Source of the DNA: DAHUZJ01 sp050743865
Lineage (GTDB): Bacteria; Actinomycetota; Acidimicrobiia; Acidimicrobiales; RAAP-2
Assembly: GCA_050743865.1 (NCBI GenBank)
Contig: JBOGGE010000257.1
Coordinates: 1-27,735, forward strand
Length of the DNA stretch: 27,735 nucleotides
Reading direction: 5' to 3'
The position numbers and the translations under genes were made by a program. The notes below the pieces were generated by a model. That model was given only the letters and a program-made list of their open reading frames with translations, was not told the origin of the DNA and ran no database searches. Within the stretch, counting starts at the first letter, position 1. Each line of letters starts with the position of its first letter. Shown one piece after another: positions 1 to 8,311 of the stretch.

Positions 1-84
1 GCGGAGCGGTGGGCGGAGCGGTGGGCGGAGCGGTGGGCGGGGCGGCGGACGGGGCGGCGGACGGGGTCGCCGACGGGGAGGCGG
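1..84. repeat. 12-bp tandem repeat, about 7 units
   Basis: Seven consecutive 12-bp units. The first three are identical (gcggagcggtgg) and the later ones drift towards acggggcggcgg. In frame 3 of the + strand they encode a Gly/Ala/Val/Asp-rich four-residue period (GAVG, then GAAD). The array may continue upstream of the window. Confidence 0.85.
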
Positions 85-149
85 GGCGCCCCGAAGCCCC
101 CCAGCCCGGTGGCCACCGTTTTGCCGACCGGCGAGACGGGATGCCATGA
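3..149 (+). CDS. Possible C-terminal tail of an upstream protein (partial)
   Basis: An open frame runs from the window edge to TGA at 147-149. It would give a low-complexity tail of GAVG and GAAD repeats followed by a Pro/Arg/Asp-rich end of about 25 residues. No domain is visible. In many actinobacteria the gene before the ATP synthase operon is a WecA/MraY-type glycosyltransferase, but nothing here proves that. Frame 2 is also open to 235 and would be Arg/Gly-rich. The minus strand is also open and would be Pro/Ala-rich, so strand and frame are uncertain. Confidence 0.3.
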   Translation, partial: GAVGGAVGGAVGGAADGAADGVADGEAGRPEAPQPGGHRFADRRDGMP

Positions 150-296
150 TGGCGGGCGTGTTGACCCACCACCTCGCCGACACGTTGGCCGGGGCTTCCC
201 GGGCAGCCGGCGCAGGCGCCTACCGTCACGCGTGATCGCAGGACCTCGGGTTGAAGCATCCCCCTACTCCTCGGTCTGACGCGGCACGGGCATCCC

Positions 297-536
297 ATGG
301 CGGACCGTCCCCCGACTCCCGCCGCCGGGACCGGCCCGGGGAAGCGTCCACCCACGCTGGGGGATCTGTTCTGGGTGGGGACGGGGTGCGCAGTCTCGAT
401 CATCGGGGCGGCGGCCATCGGGTACGGCCTCGACGCCGCGTTCGGCACCACCCCGTGGCTCACGCTGGCCGGGCTGGCCTTCGGGGTGGTCTCGGCCGTG
501 CTCCTCGTCGTGGCCCAGATCCGCAAGTTCCTCTAG
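297..536 (+). CDS. atpZ: AtpZ/AtpI-type small membrane protein
   Basis: A 79-residue protein with a Pro-rich cytoplasmic start (residues 1-20) and two hydrophobic helices (about 24-44 and 53-74), ending in a basic IRKFL tail. Size, helical hairpin and position as first gene of the ATP synthase operon fit the AtpZ (ATPase gene 1) family. Members help assemble the c-ring and have been linked to Mg2+/Ca2+ transport together with AtpI. No clear Shine-Dalgarno is seen before the ATG. The 147 bases upstream hold no gene I recognise; TTGACC at 161-166 is a weak -35 candidate without a good -10. The next gene starts 51 bases downstream. Confidence 0.75.
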   Translation: MADRPPTPAAGTGPGKRPPTLGDLFWVGTGCAVSIIGAAAIGYGLDAAFGTTPWLTLAGLAFGVVSAVLLVVAQIRKFL

Positions 537-587
537 GCTCCCTCGACCGGCCGCTGGCCGGGACCCGGCGAGAGGGGTAGCGCCGCC

Positions 588-1118
588 GTGCTCGACTTCG
601 ACCGGTTCTCACTGCCAGACCTGGTCCGGATGACCCGCCGCACCATGCTGGGCGCCCTGGTCGCCGGGGCCGTCGGCCTCGTGGCCTGCCTGCTCTTCAG
701 CCAGCCCTGGGCCGGGCTCGGCCTGTGCGTCGGCGTCGCCCTCGGCATCTCGAACTTCCGCATGGTGCAGCGATCGGTGGTCAAGGTGGGGCGGCGGATG
801 AGCGTCAACCGGCGCCGCCCGCTGGCCATGAGCACCATGGGCCGCATGGCATTGGTGACGGTGGTGGCCCTGGCCTTGGTCCTCGTCCTCCCGCCGCTCG
901 GCTTCGGGCTGCTGGGCGGGATGGCGCTGTTCCAATTCGTCCTGCTGGGCAACGTGACCCGATCGATGCTGCGGATGAGCCGGACGCCGATCACCGATCC
1001 GCCGCCGGGCGCAGCGCCGGCCGACGGCCCACCGGCCGCCGGGCCGGCCCTCAGTCAACCGCGCCCGGTGGTGGAGGTCCCCGACGACGGGTGGGGAGAC
1101 GGGTGGGGAACGGCCTGA
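588..1118 (+). CDS. atpI: ATP synthase subunit I (AtpI-like)
   Basis: A 176-residue protein starting at GTG, with four predicted membrane helices at about 19-37, 42-59, 86-103 and 104-122. A basic loop lies between helices 2 and 3 (QRSVVKVGRRMSVNRRR). The Pro/Gly-rich cytoplasmic tail ends in a DDGWGDGWG motif. Four helices, a basic loop and the place before atpB fit the ATP synthase I chain family, a chaperone for c-ring assembly that is not part of the finished enzyme. Its stop overlaps the atpB start (TGATG at 1116-1120), so translation is probably coupled. The sequence is divergent, and the call leans partly on context. Confidence 0.7.
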   Translation: MLDFDRFSLPDLVRMTRRTMLGALVAGAVGLVACLLFSQPWAGLGLCVGVALGISNFRMVQRSVVKVGRRMSVNRRRPLAMSTMGRMALVTVVALALVLVLPPLGFGLLGGMALFQFVLLGNVTRSMLRMSRTPITDPPPGAAPADGPPAAGPALSQPRPVVEVPDDGWGDGWGTA

Positions 1119-1939
1119 TGGGCGGGGTGATGATGCCGCCGGCGCATCTGTTGGCGGTCGACATCACGGTCGGCGAGCACTACGTCGTCAAGCTCGGACC
1201 GATCGCGCTCAACCTCGACACCATCTGGTACTCGGCGGTGGCGCTGGCCGTCGTCGTGGCCCTGTGCGTGGCGGTCGGGCGGAAGGCGACCAGCGGCGTC
1301 CCCGGCCGGCTGCAACTGGCGTTCGAGACGGGCGTGGAGGCGCTCACCCGGCAGGTGGAAGGTTCGATCGGCCCCCGGGGGCAGTCCATCATCCCGCTGG
1401 CCCTGGCCCTCTTCCTCTTCATTTTCGTGGCCAACAGCTTCGAGCTGTTCGAGCTGGGCTCCAAGTACGAGTGGCTGTCGATGCCGACCGCCGACATCAA
1501 CCTGCCCCTGGCCATGGCGATCTTCGTGATCGTGCTGGTGCACATCGCCTCCATCCGCGCCCGCGGGATCAGGGGCTACCTCCGCCACTACCTCTTCCAG
1601 CCCTTCCCGAAGTGGATGATGCCGTACAACCTCTTCATCAACGTCGTCGAGGAGGGCGCCAAGCCGATCACCCTGGCGCTCCGGCTCTTCGGCAACATGT
1701 TCTCCGGGCTCCTCATGGTGACGCTGATCGCCGCCCTGGCCGCATGGAACCTCGGACCGATCCCGATCGGCGACGTCGCCACCTTCCTCTTCGACATCGT
1801 CTGGAAGATCTTCGACTCGTTCATCATCGGGGCGATCCAGGCCTTCATCTTCGCCCTGCTGACCATCTTGTACTTCGACACCGCGATGACCACCGAGCAC
1901 GGACCACCCGAGCAGCGGGCCCTCACCGCCGAGCCCTGA
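1118..1939 (+). CDS. atpB: F1Fo ATP synthase subunit a
   Basis: A 273-residue integral membrane subunit forming the proton half-channels beside the c-ring. The diagnostic helix carries LALRLFGNMFSG, with R189 the essential arginine that faces the c-subunit carboxylate. The last helix has GAIQAFIFALL, with Q241 at the family's conserved glutamine. A conserved NSFELFELG segment occurs near residues 106-114. The start overlaps the atpI stop (TGATG). In-frame ATGs at 1130 and 1133 are possible alternatives. An open frame continues upstream to 725, but there it is only a shadow of atpI. Length is normal for the family. Confidence 0.97.
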   Translation: MGGVMMPPAHLLAVDITVGEHYVVKLGPIALNLDTIWYSAVALAVVVALCVAVGRKATSGVPGRLQLAFETGVEALTRQVEGSIGPRGQSIIPLALALFLFIFVANSFELFELGSKYEWLSMPTADINLPLAMAIFVIVLVHIASIRARGIRGYLRHYLFQPFPKWMMPYNLFINVVEEGAKPITLALRLFGNMFSGLLMVTLIAALAAWNLGPIPIGDVATFLFDIVWKIFDSFIIGAIQAFIFALLTILYFDTAMTTEHGPPEQRALTAEP

Positions 1940-1951
1940 CCGCCGAGTGAC

Positions 1952-1965
1952 CGGCGGCGCCGCCG
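1952..1965. promoter_or_regulatory. GC palindrome between atpB and atpE
   Basis: cggcggcgccgccg is a perfect 14-bp palindrome in the 82-base gap between atpB and atpE. In RNA it could fold or dimerise. A pause or processing role that raises atpE translation is possible, but GC-rich palindromes like this also arise by chance here. Confidence 0.3.
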
Positions 1966-2021
1966 CCCGAGCTCCCGACAATTGTCCTACAAGACCAACG
2001 ACAAAGGAGAAGAGACCAGCA

Positions 2022-2282
2022 ATGTCAGACTCGACGCAGCAGGCAATCCAGCTTGCCGGCGCCATGGTCGGCGGAGGCCTGGCCCTGGGCGGCGGTGCCG
2101 TGGGGGCGGCCATCGGCGACGGCCTCGCCGGGAGCCAGACCATCGCCGGGGTGGCCCGGCAACCGGAGGCCCAGGGGCGGCTGTTCACGATCATGTTCCT
2201 GACCGTCGGCCTGGTGGAGGCCATGTACTTCATCAACCTGGCCTTCACCGCCCTCTTCATCTTCGTCCTGTACAAGAAGTAG
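2022..2282 (+). CDS. atpE: F1Fo ATP synthase subunit c
   Basis: An 86-residue hairpin of two membrane helices that forms the proton-carrying rotor ring. Helix 1 is Gly/Ala-rich (GGGLALGGGAVGAAIGDG). The polar loop holds RQPEAQ (R47-Q48-P49). Helix 2 carries the ion-binding glutamate E66 in GLVEAMYFINLAF. The residues after E66 (A-M-Y-F) look like the mycobacterial proton-binding type and lack the Ser/Thr ligands of sodium-type rings. The start is set by a Shine-Dalgarno GGAG at 2006-2009, 12 bases before the ATG. It is the only gene from atpI to atpC with a gap this large and a purine-rich leader, which fits the need for many c copies per enzyme. Confidence 0.97.
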   Translation: MSDSTQQAIQLAGAMVGGGLALGGGAVGAAIGDGLAGSQTIAGVARQPEAQGRLFTIMFLTVGLVEAMYFINLAFTALFIFVLYKK

Positions 2283-2345
2283 GGCGGTTGGCGGTCCGGC
2301 TGCCGAGCCCCGGCGCTCGGGCCACGAGGCACGAGGTACGAGTCC

Positions 2346-2900
2346 ATGCTCCTTGCAAGTAACTTCCTGGTCCCGAACGCGACGTTCATCGTCGAGCTGA
2401 TCGCCTTCCTGGTGATCCTCTTCGTGGTCGGCCGCTACGCGCTGCCGCCGCTCAACAAGGCGCTCTCCGAGCGCCAGGAGACGATCCGGTCGGAGCTGGC
2501 GGCGGCCGACCAGGCCAAGGCGGACGCGGCGGCGGCCGACGCCGACCGCAAGGACGCCCTCGAGCACGCCCGCCGGCAGGCCCGCGAGATCGTCGAGCAG
2601 GCCCAGCGGACGGCCGACCGGCTCGCCGCCGAGGCCCAGTCACGGGGCCAGACGGAGTACGAGCGGCTGGTGACCAGCGCCGAGGCTGCGGTGCGGCTGG
2701 CCCGCCAACGGGCCTTGGAGGAGGCGGCCCAGCGGCTGGGCGAGCTGGTGGTGGAGGTGGTCGAGCGGATCATCGGGCGTGAGATGGACGCCGCCGCCCA
2801 CCGCGACCTCATCGACGAGGCGGTGGCGGCCCTGGCCGCCGGCACCGGGGTCTCGGGGACCGGGGCCGGGACCGGGGCCGGGGCAGGGACCCCGCAGTGA
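2346..2900 (+). CDS. atpF: F1Fo ATP synthase subunit b
   Basis: A 184-residue peripheral stalk subunit: one N-terminal membrane helix (about 11-29), then a long charged Ala-rich coiled coil (about 38-160) with heptad-like spacing, ending near ERIIGREMD. The protein finishes in a Gly/Thr/Ala tail (GTGVSGTGAGTGAGAG, about 166-181) encoded by short 12-bp-like repeats. It is a single b gene, not fused to delta as in mycobacteria. A GAGG about 8 bases before the ATG can serve as ribosome site. Its stop overlaps the GTG start of atpH (GTGA at 2897-2900). Confidence 0.93.
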   Translation: MLLASNFLVPNATFIVELIAFLVILFVVGRYALPPLNKALSERQETIRSELAAADQAKADAAAADADRKDALEHARRQAREIVEQAQRTADRLAAEAQSRGQTEYERLVTSAEAAVRLARQRALEEAAQRLGELVVEVVERIIGREMDAAAHRDLIDEAVAALAAGTGVSGTGAGTGAGAGTPQ

Positions 2901-3898
2901 ACCCGGCCCTGGAGGGCTACGTCGCCGCCGTGCTGGGCAGCGTCCCGGCCGGCGAACGCGCCGCGCTGGCCGACGACCTGGCCGCCGTCGGCCGCATCCT
3001 CGCTGCCAACCGGGATCTCGGTGCGGCGATGACCGACGTGGCCGTTCCTGCCGCCGCCCGGCGTGCGGTCCTGAGCGACGTGCTCGACGGCAAGGTGTCG
3101 ATCGCCGCTCGACGGACGGCGGCGTTCGCCGCCGGCGCCGTCCGCGCCCAGGAGGTACCCGGGGCCGTCGCCTGGGCGGCCCACCGGGCCCGCCAGGTCG
3201 CCGACGGGCGCCCCGTCCCCGAGGACATCCTCGGGCACCGGCAGGCGAGGGACCGGGTCGGGGGGTTCGCCACTGCGGTGTTCGAGGACCTCCCCACTGC
3301 CGACCTGGACGAAGTGGAGGACGAGCTGTTCCGGTTCGCCCGCACCGTCGGCGGCACGCCGGCCCTGCGGGCGGCGCTGGGTGATCGGGACCTGCCGGTG
3401 CCGGCCCGGGAGGCCGTGGTGGGCGACCTGCTGGGCGGGAAGGTCGGGCCGGCCACCCTCCGGCTGGTGGGCTACGCCGTGGCCGGCGGCCGGCCGCGCG
3501 ACATCGTGGGCACCCTCGAATGGCTGGTCGAGCGCACGGCCGAGGCCCGCGGCTGGCGGGTGGCGCGGGTGCGGGCCGGGCAGGAGGTCGACGCCGGCGA
3601 GCGGCGGCAGCTGGAGGAGACGCTGTCCCGGCTGGCCGGCTGGCCGGTGGAGCTGCAGGTGACGTTGGAGCCGGCTCTCCTGGCCGGGGTGAACGTCGAG
3701 ATCGGGGATCTCCGGGTCGACGCCACCGCCCGCGGGCGCTTGGAGCGGCTGCGCGAGCACGTGGCCGCCGGCGGGTGGCACGAGGGCGAGCGCCCGCCCG
3801 GGCGCGAGGAGCATGGACAGGGAGCGGGCGGCCCGGCAGGGGACGGCCCGAAGGGAGCGGGCGGCCCGGCAGGGGACGGCCCGAAGGGAGCGCAGTGA
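2897..3898 (+). CDS. atpH: F1Fo ATP synthase subunit delta with duplicated N-terminal domain
   Basis: A 333-residue delta/OSCP subunit linking the b stalk to the top of F1. Typical bacterial delta has about 180 residues. The canonical part is residues 118-290, with VEDELFRFART near 140-150 and a C-terminal domain ending in VNVEIGDLRVDATARGRL. Residues 25-77 align by eye with 140-193: both read L-x-D(E)-L-x(6)-L/V near the front and AxRxAVxxDxLxGKV near the end. So the N-terminal helical domain is present twice, as in Streptomyces delta. The tail (about 297-333) is low-complexity and carries a 33-bp repeat. GTG start coupled to atpF; stop overlaps atpA (TGATG). Confidence 0.92.
   Translation: MNPALEGYVAAVLGSVPAGERAALADDLAAVGRILAANRDLGAAMTDVAVPAAARRAVLSDVLDGKVSIAARRTAAFAAGAVRAQEVPGAVAWAAHRARQVADGRPVPEDILGHRQARDRVGGFATAVFEDLPTADLDEVEDELFRFARTVGGTPALRAALGDRDLPVPAREAVVGDLLGGKVGPATLRLVGYAVAGGRPRDIVGTLEWLVERTAEARGWRVARVRAGQEVDAGERRQLEETLSRLAGWPVELQVTLEPALLAGVNVEIGDLRVDATARGRLERLREHVAAGGWHEGERPPGREEHGQGAGGPAGDGPKGAGGPAGDGPKGAQ
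3821..3892 (+). repeat. 33-bp tandem repeat in atpH tail, 2.2 copies
   Basis: Two identical 33-bp units (3821-3853 and 3854-3886) and the first 6 bases of a third. In frame they encode GAGGPAGDGPK twice. The repeat ends a few bases before the atpA start. Confidence 0.95.
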
Positions 3899-5421
3899 TG
3901 GCAGAGCTCACGATCGACGCCGGCGAGATCACCGAGGCGTTGCGGCGGCACGTCGCCGAGTACGTCCCCGTCGTCGGGGCCGAGCAGGTCGGGCGGATCG
4001 TCGAGGTGGGCGACGGGATCGCCCGGGTGTCCGGGCTGCCCGGTGCCGCCGTCAACGAGCTGCTGGAGTTCAAGGACGGCACCCTGGGGCTCGCCCTCAA
4101 CCTGGACGAGGACACCATCGGGGCCGTGGTGCTGGGCTCGGTGGACAGCCTGGAGGAGGAGCAGGTGGTCAAGGCCACCGGCCGTATCCTGTCGGTTCCC
4201 GTCGGCGATGCCCTCCTCGGGCGGGTGGTCAACGCCCTCGGCGAGCCGATCGACGGCAAGGGGCCGGTCGCCGCCGAGGAGTCCCGCCGCATGGAGGTCC
4301 AGGCGCCGGGCATCGTGGGCCGCCAGCCGGTGACCGAGCCCATGCAGACCGGGATCAAGGCCATCGACGCCATGACGCCCATCGGCCGGGGCCAGCGGGA
4401 GCTCATCATCGGCGACCGCAAGACGGGCAAGACGACCATCGCCGTCGACACCATCTTGAACCAGCGCGGGACCGGGGTGAAGTGCATCTACGTGGCCGTG
4501 GGCCAGAAGGACTCGTCGGTGGCCCAGACGGTCAGCACCCTCGAGGCCCACGGGGCCATGGAGTACACGGTGGTGGTGGTCGCCTCCGCCGGCCATCCGG
4601 CGCCTTACAAGTACCTGGCTCCCTACGCCGGCTGCGCCATGGGCCAGCACTGGATGGAGAACGGCGAAGCCGCGCTCATCGTCTACGACGACCTCTCCAA
4701 GCAGGCCGAGGCCTACCGCCAGATCTCGCTCCTGCTGCGTCGCCCGCCGGGCCGCGAGGCCTACCCGGGCGACGTCTTCTACCTCCACAGCCGGCTGCTG
4801 GAGCGGGCGGCGAAGCTGTCCGACGAGCTCGGCGGCGGTTCCCTCACGGCGCTGCCGATCATCGAGACCAAGGCCGGCGACATCTCGGCCTACATCCCGA
4901 CCAACGTCATCTCGATCACCGACGGCCAGGTGTTCTTGGAGGCCGACCTCTTCTACGCCGGCGTCCGGCCGGCGATCAACGTCGGGAACTCGGTCAGCCG
5001 GGTGGGCGGCGCCGCCCAGGTCAAGGCCATGAAGACGGTGTCGGGAACGTTGAAGATCGACCTGGCCCAATTCCGCGAGCTCGAGGCCTTCGCCACCTTC
5101 GGGTCCGAGCTCGACCGGGTGTCCCAGGCGCAGCTCGACCGCGGCTACCGGCTCACCGAGCTCTTGAAGCAGCCGCAGAACGAGCCGGTGCCGGTGGAGG
5201 AGCAGGTGGTCGTCATCTACGCCGGCACCCGCGGGTGGGCGGACAGCGTCCCGGTCGGAGAGGTCCGGAGGTTCGAGACCGACCTGCGGGAGTTCCTGCG
5301 GGCCAACCACCCCGACCTGATGGACAAGATCCGGACCGCCGGCACCCTCCCCGACGCCGGCGAGATGGACGGCGCCCTCCAGGCGTTCCTGGACGGGTTC
5401 GACACCGGGAAGGTCGACTGA
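3898..5421 (+). CDS. atpA: F1Fo ATP synthase subunit alpha
   Basis: A 507-residue non-catalytic nucleotide-binding subunit of F1, normal length. Visible features: the N-terminal beta-barrel (VGDGIARVSGLPG near residues 37-49), Walker A GDRKTGKT at 172-179, LIVYDDLSKQAEAYRQ in the central domain, and the Arg-finger segment NSVSRVGGAAQ with R368 reaching into the neighbouring beta site. The ATG is preferred over the longer open frame upstream because it overlaps the atpH stop (TGATG) and gives the usual N-terminus with the delta-contact helix. Confidence 0.98.
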   Translation: MAELTIDAGEITEALRRHVAEYVPVVGAEQVGRIVEVGDGIARVSGLPGAAVNELLEFKDGTLGLALNLDEDTIGAVVLGSVDSLEEEQVVKATGRILSVPVGDALLGRVVNALGEPIDGKGPVAAEESRRMEVQAPGIVGRQPVTEPMQTGIKAIDAMTPIGRGQRELIIGDRKTGKTTIAVDTILNQRGTGVKCIYVAVGQKDSSVAQTVSTLEAHGAMEYTVVVVASAGHPAPYKYLAPYAGCAMGQHWMENGEAALIVYDDLSKQAEAYRQISLLLRRPPGREAYPGDVFYLHSRLLERAAKLSDELGGGSLTALPIIETKAGDISAYIPTNVISITDGQVFLEADLFYAGVRPAINVGNSVSRVGGAAQVKAMKTVSGTLKIDLAQFRELEAFATFGSELDRVSQAQLDRGYRLTELLKQPQNEPVPVEEQVVVIYAGTRGWADSVPVGEVRRFETDLREFLRANHPDLMDKIRTAGTLPDAGEMDGALQAFLDGFDTGKVD

Positions 5422-5424
5422 CCG

Positions 5425-6348
5425 GTGGCCGGCGGCCAGGAACGGGTGCTGCGACGGCGGATCCGAAGCGTCCAGTCGACCAAGAAGATCACCAAGGCGA
5501 TGGAGCTCATCGCCGCCTCCCAGATCGTGCGGTCGCTCAACCGCATGACGGCCAACCGCCCGTACCGGGCGGGCATGGCCCGGCTGGTGGTCGAGGCGGC
5601 CAAGGGCGACCCGGCGGCGGCGGCCAAGATGCTGGGCCGTCCCGAGCAGCGCAGCAGCGTGGCCGTCCTGGCCATCGTCGCCGACCGTGGCCTCTCGGGG
5701 CCGTACAACTCGTCCGTCCTGCGTGCCACCGAGCGGGTGGTGGCCGACCTCGTACGTGACGGCGCCTCCGTCCGGCTCTTCACCGTGGGCAAGAAGGCCC
5801 AGGCGTACTTCCGTTTCCGCCGCCAGGACGTCGAGCGGTCGTTCACCGGCGTGAGCGAGCGGCCGGCCTTCTCCGAGGCCCGGGGGGTAGCCGCCGCCGT
5901 CTCGTACCCGTTCGTGGCCGGCGAGGTCGACCAGGTGCTGCTGGTGTCGACCCGGTACCGGTCGGCCGGCAGCCAGGTGGTCGAGACCCGCCAGCTCCTC
6001 CCGCTTCCCGAGCCCGAGGGCGACGAGACCGGCGACGGGTCGGGACGCGGTGGCGCCGGCGAGACCGGGGCGGGCGGCTACACCGAGTTCGAGCCCGACG
6101 TCGAGACCCTGCTGGCCGAGCTCGGTCCCAAGGCGGTCGAGTCCGAGGTGTTCACCGCCCTCCTGGAGGGCGCGGCCTCCTTCTTCACCGCTCAGCAACG
6201 GGCGATGGCCGCCGCCAGCGACAATGCCGACGAGCTCACCCGGACCCTGACCAGGGTCATGAACCGCGCCCGCCAGGACGCCATCACCACCGAGATCATG
6301 GAGATCGTCGGCGGAGCGGAGGCGCTCCGCCATTCGAAGGGAGCCTGA
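5425..6348 (+). CDS. atpG: F1Fo ATP synthase subunit gamma
   Basis: A 307-residue central stalk subunit, slightly longer than E. coli gamma. The N-terminal rotor helix has RRRIRSVQSTKKITKAMELI (11-30), and the C-terminal helix has AMAAASDNADELTRTL and ends near EIMEIVGGAEAL. Between them, residues about 195-220 are a Gly/Glu/Asp-rich low-complexity insertion (PEPEGDETGDGSGRGGAG), apparently a surface loop that accounts for the extra length. GTG start three bases after the atpA stop. Its own stop overlaps the atpD start (TGATG at 6346-6350). Confidence 0.96.
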   Translation: MAGGQERVLRRRIRSVQSTKKITKAMELIAASQIVRSLNRMTANRPYRAGMARLVVEAAKGDPAAAAKMLGRPEQRSSVAVLAIVADRGLSGPYNSSVLRATERVVADLVRDGASVRLFTVGKKAQAYFRFRRQDVERSFTGVSERPAFSEARGVAAAVSYPFVAGEVDQVLLVSTRYRSAGSQVVETRQLLPLPEPEGDETGDGSGRGGAGETGAGGYTEFEPDVETLLAELGPKAVESEVFTALLEGAASFFTAQQRAMAAASDNADELTRTLTRVMNRARQDAITTEIMEIVGGAEALRHSKGA

Positions 6349-7805
6349 TGACCATCACTGCACCCGAGGCCGCCACCGGTGGCGACAGGGCGCTGGAAGA
6401 CGGGCGGGTCGTCGCCATCGCCGGGCCGGTGATCGACGTCGAATTCCCGCCCCACGCTCTCCCGGAGATCAACCACGCCGTCCAGGTGGACCTGGAGCTG
6501 GAAGGCCGGACCATCACCGTCACGGCCGAGGTGGCCCAGCAGATCGGCGAGGGACGGGTCCGGTGCATCTGCATGCGACCGACCGACGGCCTCGTGCGGG
6601 GGGCGCCGGTGCGCAACACCGGGGCCGGCCTCACCGTCCCCGTCGGGGACGCCGTCTTGGGGCACGTGTTCAACGTCCTCGGGGAGCCGCTCGACACCGA
6701 CGACATCGGGCCGGCGGCCGACCGCTGGGAGATCCACCGCCCCCCGCCCGACTTCGACCAGCTCGAGCCACGGGCCCAGATGTTCGAGACCGGGATCAAG
6801 GTGATCGACCTGCTCGAGCCGTACGTCCAGGGGGGGAAGATCGGCCTGTTCGGCGGCGCCGGGGTGGGCAAGACGGTCCTCATCCTGGAGATGATCAACC
6901 GGGTTGCGACGAACCACGGCGGCGTGTCGGTGTTCGCCGGCGTCGGGGAGCGTACCCGCGAGGGCACCGACCTCTGGCTGGAGATGAAGGAGTCCGGCGT
7001 CATGGAGAAGGCGGCTCTCGTCTACGGCCAGATGGACGAGCCGCCCGGCGTGCGCCTGCGGGTCGGCCTCGCCGCCCTCACCATGGCCGAGTACTTCCGC
7101 GACGTCCAGAACCAGGACGTCCTCCTCTTCGTCGACAACATCTTCCGCTTCGTCCAGGCCGGGTCGGAGGTCTCGACGCTGCTCGGCCGCATGCCGTCGG
7201 CGGTCGGCTACCAGCCGACGCTGGCCGACGAGATGGGCGAGCTGCAGGAGCGGATCACCTCGACCCGGGGTCGTTCGATCACCTCGGTGCAGGCGGTGTA
7301 CGTCCCGGCCGACGACTACACCGACCCGGCGCCGTTCACGACCTTCACCCACCTCGACGCCACCACGGAGCTCTCCCGCCAGATCGCCGCCCTCGGCATC
7401 TACCCGGCGGTCGACCCCCTGGCCTCGACGTCGAACATCCTGGCCCCCGAGATCGTGGGCGAGCGCCACTACGCCGTCGCCCGGCAGGTGCAGCGGGTGC
7501 TGCAGCGCTACCGCGAGCTCCAGGACATCATCGCCATCCTGGGCCTCGACGAGCTGAGCGAGGAGGACCGGGTGACGGTCTCCCGGGCCCGCAAGATCCA
7601 GCGATTCCTGTCCCAGCCGTTCAACGTGGGTGAGGTGTTCACCGGCCTGAAGGGGGTGACGGTGCCGATTGCCGAGACCGTGGAGTCGTTCGAGGCGCTC
7701 GTCAAGGGCGACCTCGACGATCTGCCCGAGCAGGCGTTCCTCAATGTCGGCGGGGCCGAGTCGGTGCGGGAGAAGGCCCGGAGCCTGGAGCCCGAGGGTC
7801 GCTGA
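6348..7805 (+). CDS. atpD: F1Fo ATP synthase subunit beta (catalytic)
   Basis: A 485-residue catalytic subunit that makes ATP from ADP and phosphate. Walker A is GGAGVGKT at 169-176. The catalytic Glu/Arg region GERTREGTDLW follows, then Walker B VLLFVDNIFRF. The DELSEEDR hinge region (DELSEED motif, important for torque and epsilon contact) is intact near the C-terminal domain. Starts at the atpG stop and ends in TGATG with atpC. Confidence 0.98.
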   Translation: MTITAPEAATGGDRALEDGRVVAIAGPVIDVEFPPHALPEINHAVQVDLELEGRTITVTAEVAQQIGEGRVRCICMRPTDGLVRGAPVRNTGAGLTVPVGDAVLGHVFNVLGEPLDTDDIGPAADRWEIHRPPPDFDQLEPRAQMFETGIKVIDLLEPYVQGGKIGLFGGAGVGKTVLILEMINRVATNHGGVSVFAGVGERTREGTDLWLEMKESGVMEKAALVYGQMDEPPGVRLRVGLAALTMAEYFRDVQNQDVLLFVDNIFRFVQAGSEVSTLLGRMPSAVGYQPTLADEMGELQERITSTRGRSITSVQAVYVPADDYTDPAPFTTFTHLDATTELSRQIAALGIYPAVDPLASTSNILAPEIVGERHYAVARQVQRVLQRYRELQDIIAILGLDELSEEDRVTVSRARKIQRFLSQPFNVGEVFTGLKGVTVPIAETVESFEALVKGDLDDLPEQAFLNVGGAESVREKARSLEPEGR

Positions 7806-8275
7806 TGGCCGACGGCGTGTTCCCGGTGTCGGTGCTCACGCCCGAGCGCCAGCTGCTCGACGTCGCCGCCCGGGCTGTCGTGCTCCGCAGCTCCGACGGT
7901 GAGCTCACGGTGCTCGATGGCCACACGCCCTTGGTGACCGACGTGGTCGCCGGCCAAGTCCGGGTCGACCCGGAGGAGGGCGAGGCGGTCCACCTTGCCG
8001 TCCACGGGGGGTACCTGCAGGTGGAGACCGGTCCGGGTGTCGGGGAGGAGAGCGGGCGCTCGACCCGGGTGACGCTTCTGGCCGGGGTGGCCGAGGAGGC
8101 CGGCGACATCGACGTGGGCCGCGCCCAGCGGGCGCGGGAGGCGGCGACGGCCCGTGTCGACGAGCTGCGCTCCTCTCGCGGGGGGGAGGATGCAGGCGAC
8201 CCGGAGCTGGCCGAGGCGGAGGCGGAGCTTCGGCGGGCCGAGGTCCGCCTGGAGGTGGCGGGCTCGCCCGGCTAG
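7805..8275 (+). CDS. atpC: F1Fo ATP synthase subunit epsilon
   Basis: A 156-residue subunit with the N-terminal beta-sandwich (VSVLTPERQLLD, then GELTVLDGHTPLVT and VHGGYLQV) and a C-terminal helical segment (RAQRAREAATARVDEL; ELAEAEAELRRAEVRLEV). It caps the rotor and can inhibit ATP hydrolysis. A loop of about 12 residues (GPGVGEESGRST) lengthens the sandwich between the GGYLQV and VTLLAG strands, and a Gly/Glu/Asp linker sits between the two C-terminal helices. Last gene of the operon. I see no convincing Rho-independent terminator after it; the next gene follows after 36 bases and may be read through. Confidence 0.93.
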   Translation: MADGVFPVSVLTPERQLLDVAARAVVLRSSDGELTVLDGHTPLVTDVVAGQVRVDPEEGEAVHLAVHGGYLQVETGPGVGEESGRSTRVTLLAGVAEEAGDIDVGRAQRAREAATARVDELRSSRGGEDAGDPELAEAEAELRRAEVRLEVAGSPG

Positions 8276-8311
8276 GACGAGGGACAACGGACGAGACAGA
8301 GGAGGAGCACG

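Noticed and set aside
3472..6333. 953-residue open frame on the minus strand
   Set aside because: It is antisense to atpH, atpA and atpG. Long antisense frames are expected with this GC bias, and the product is His/Gly/Leu-rich with no domain.
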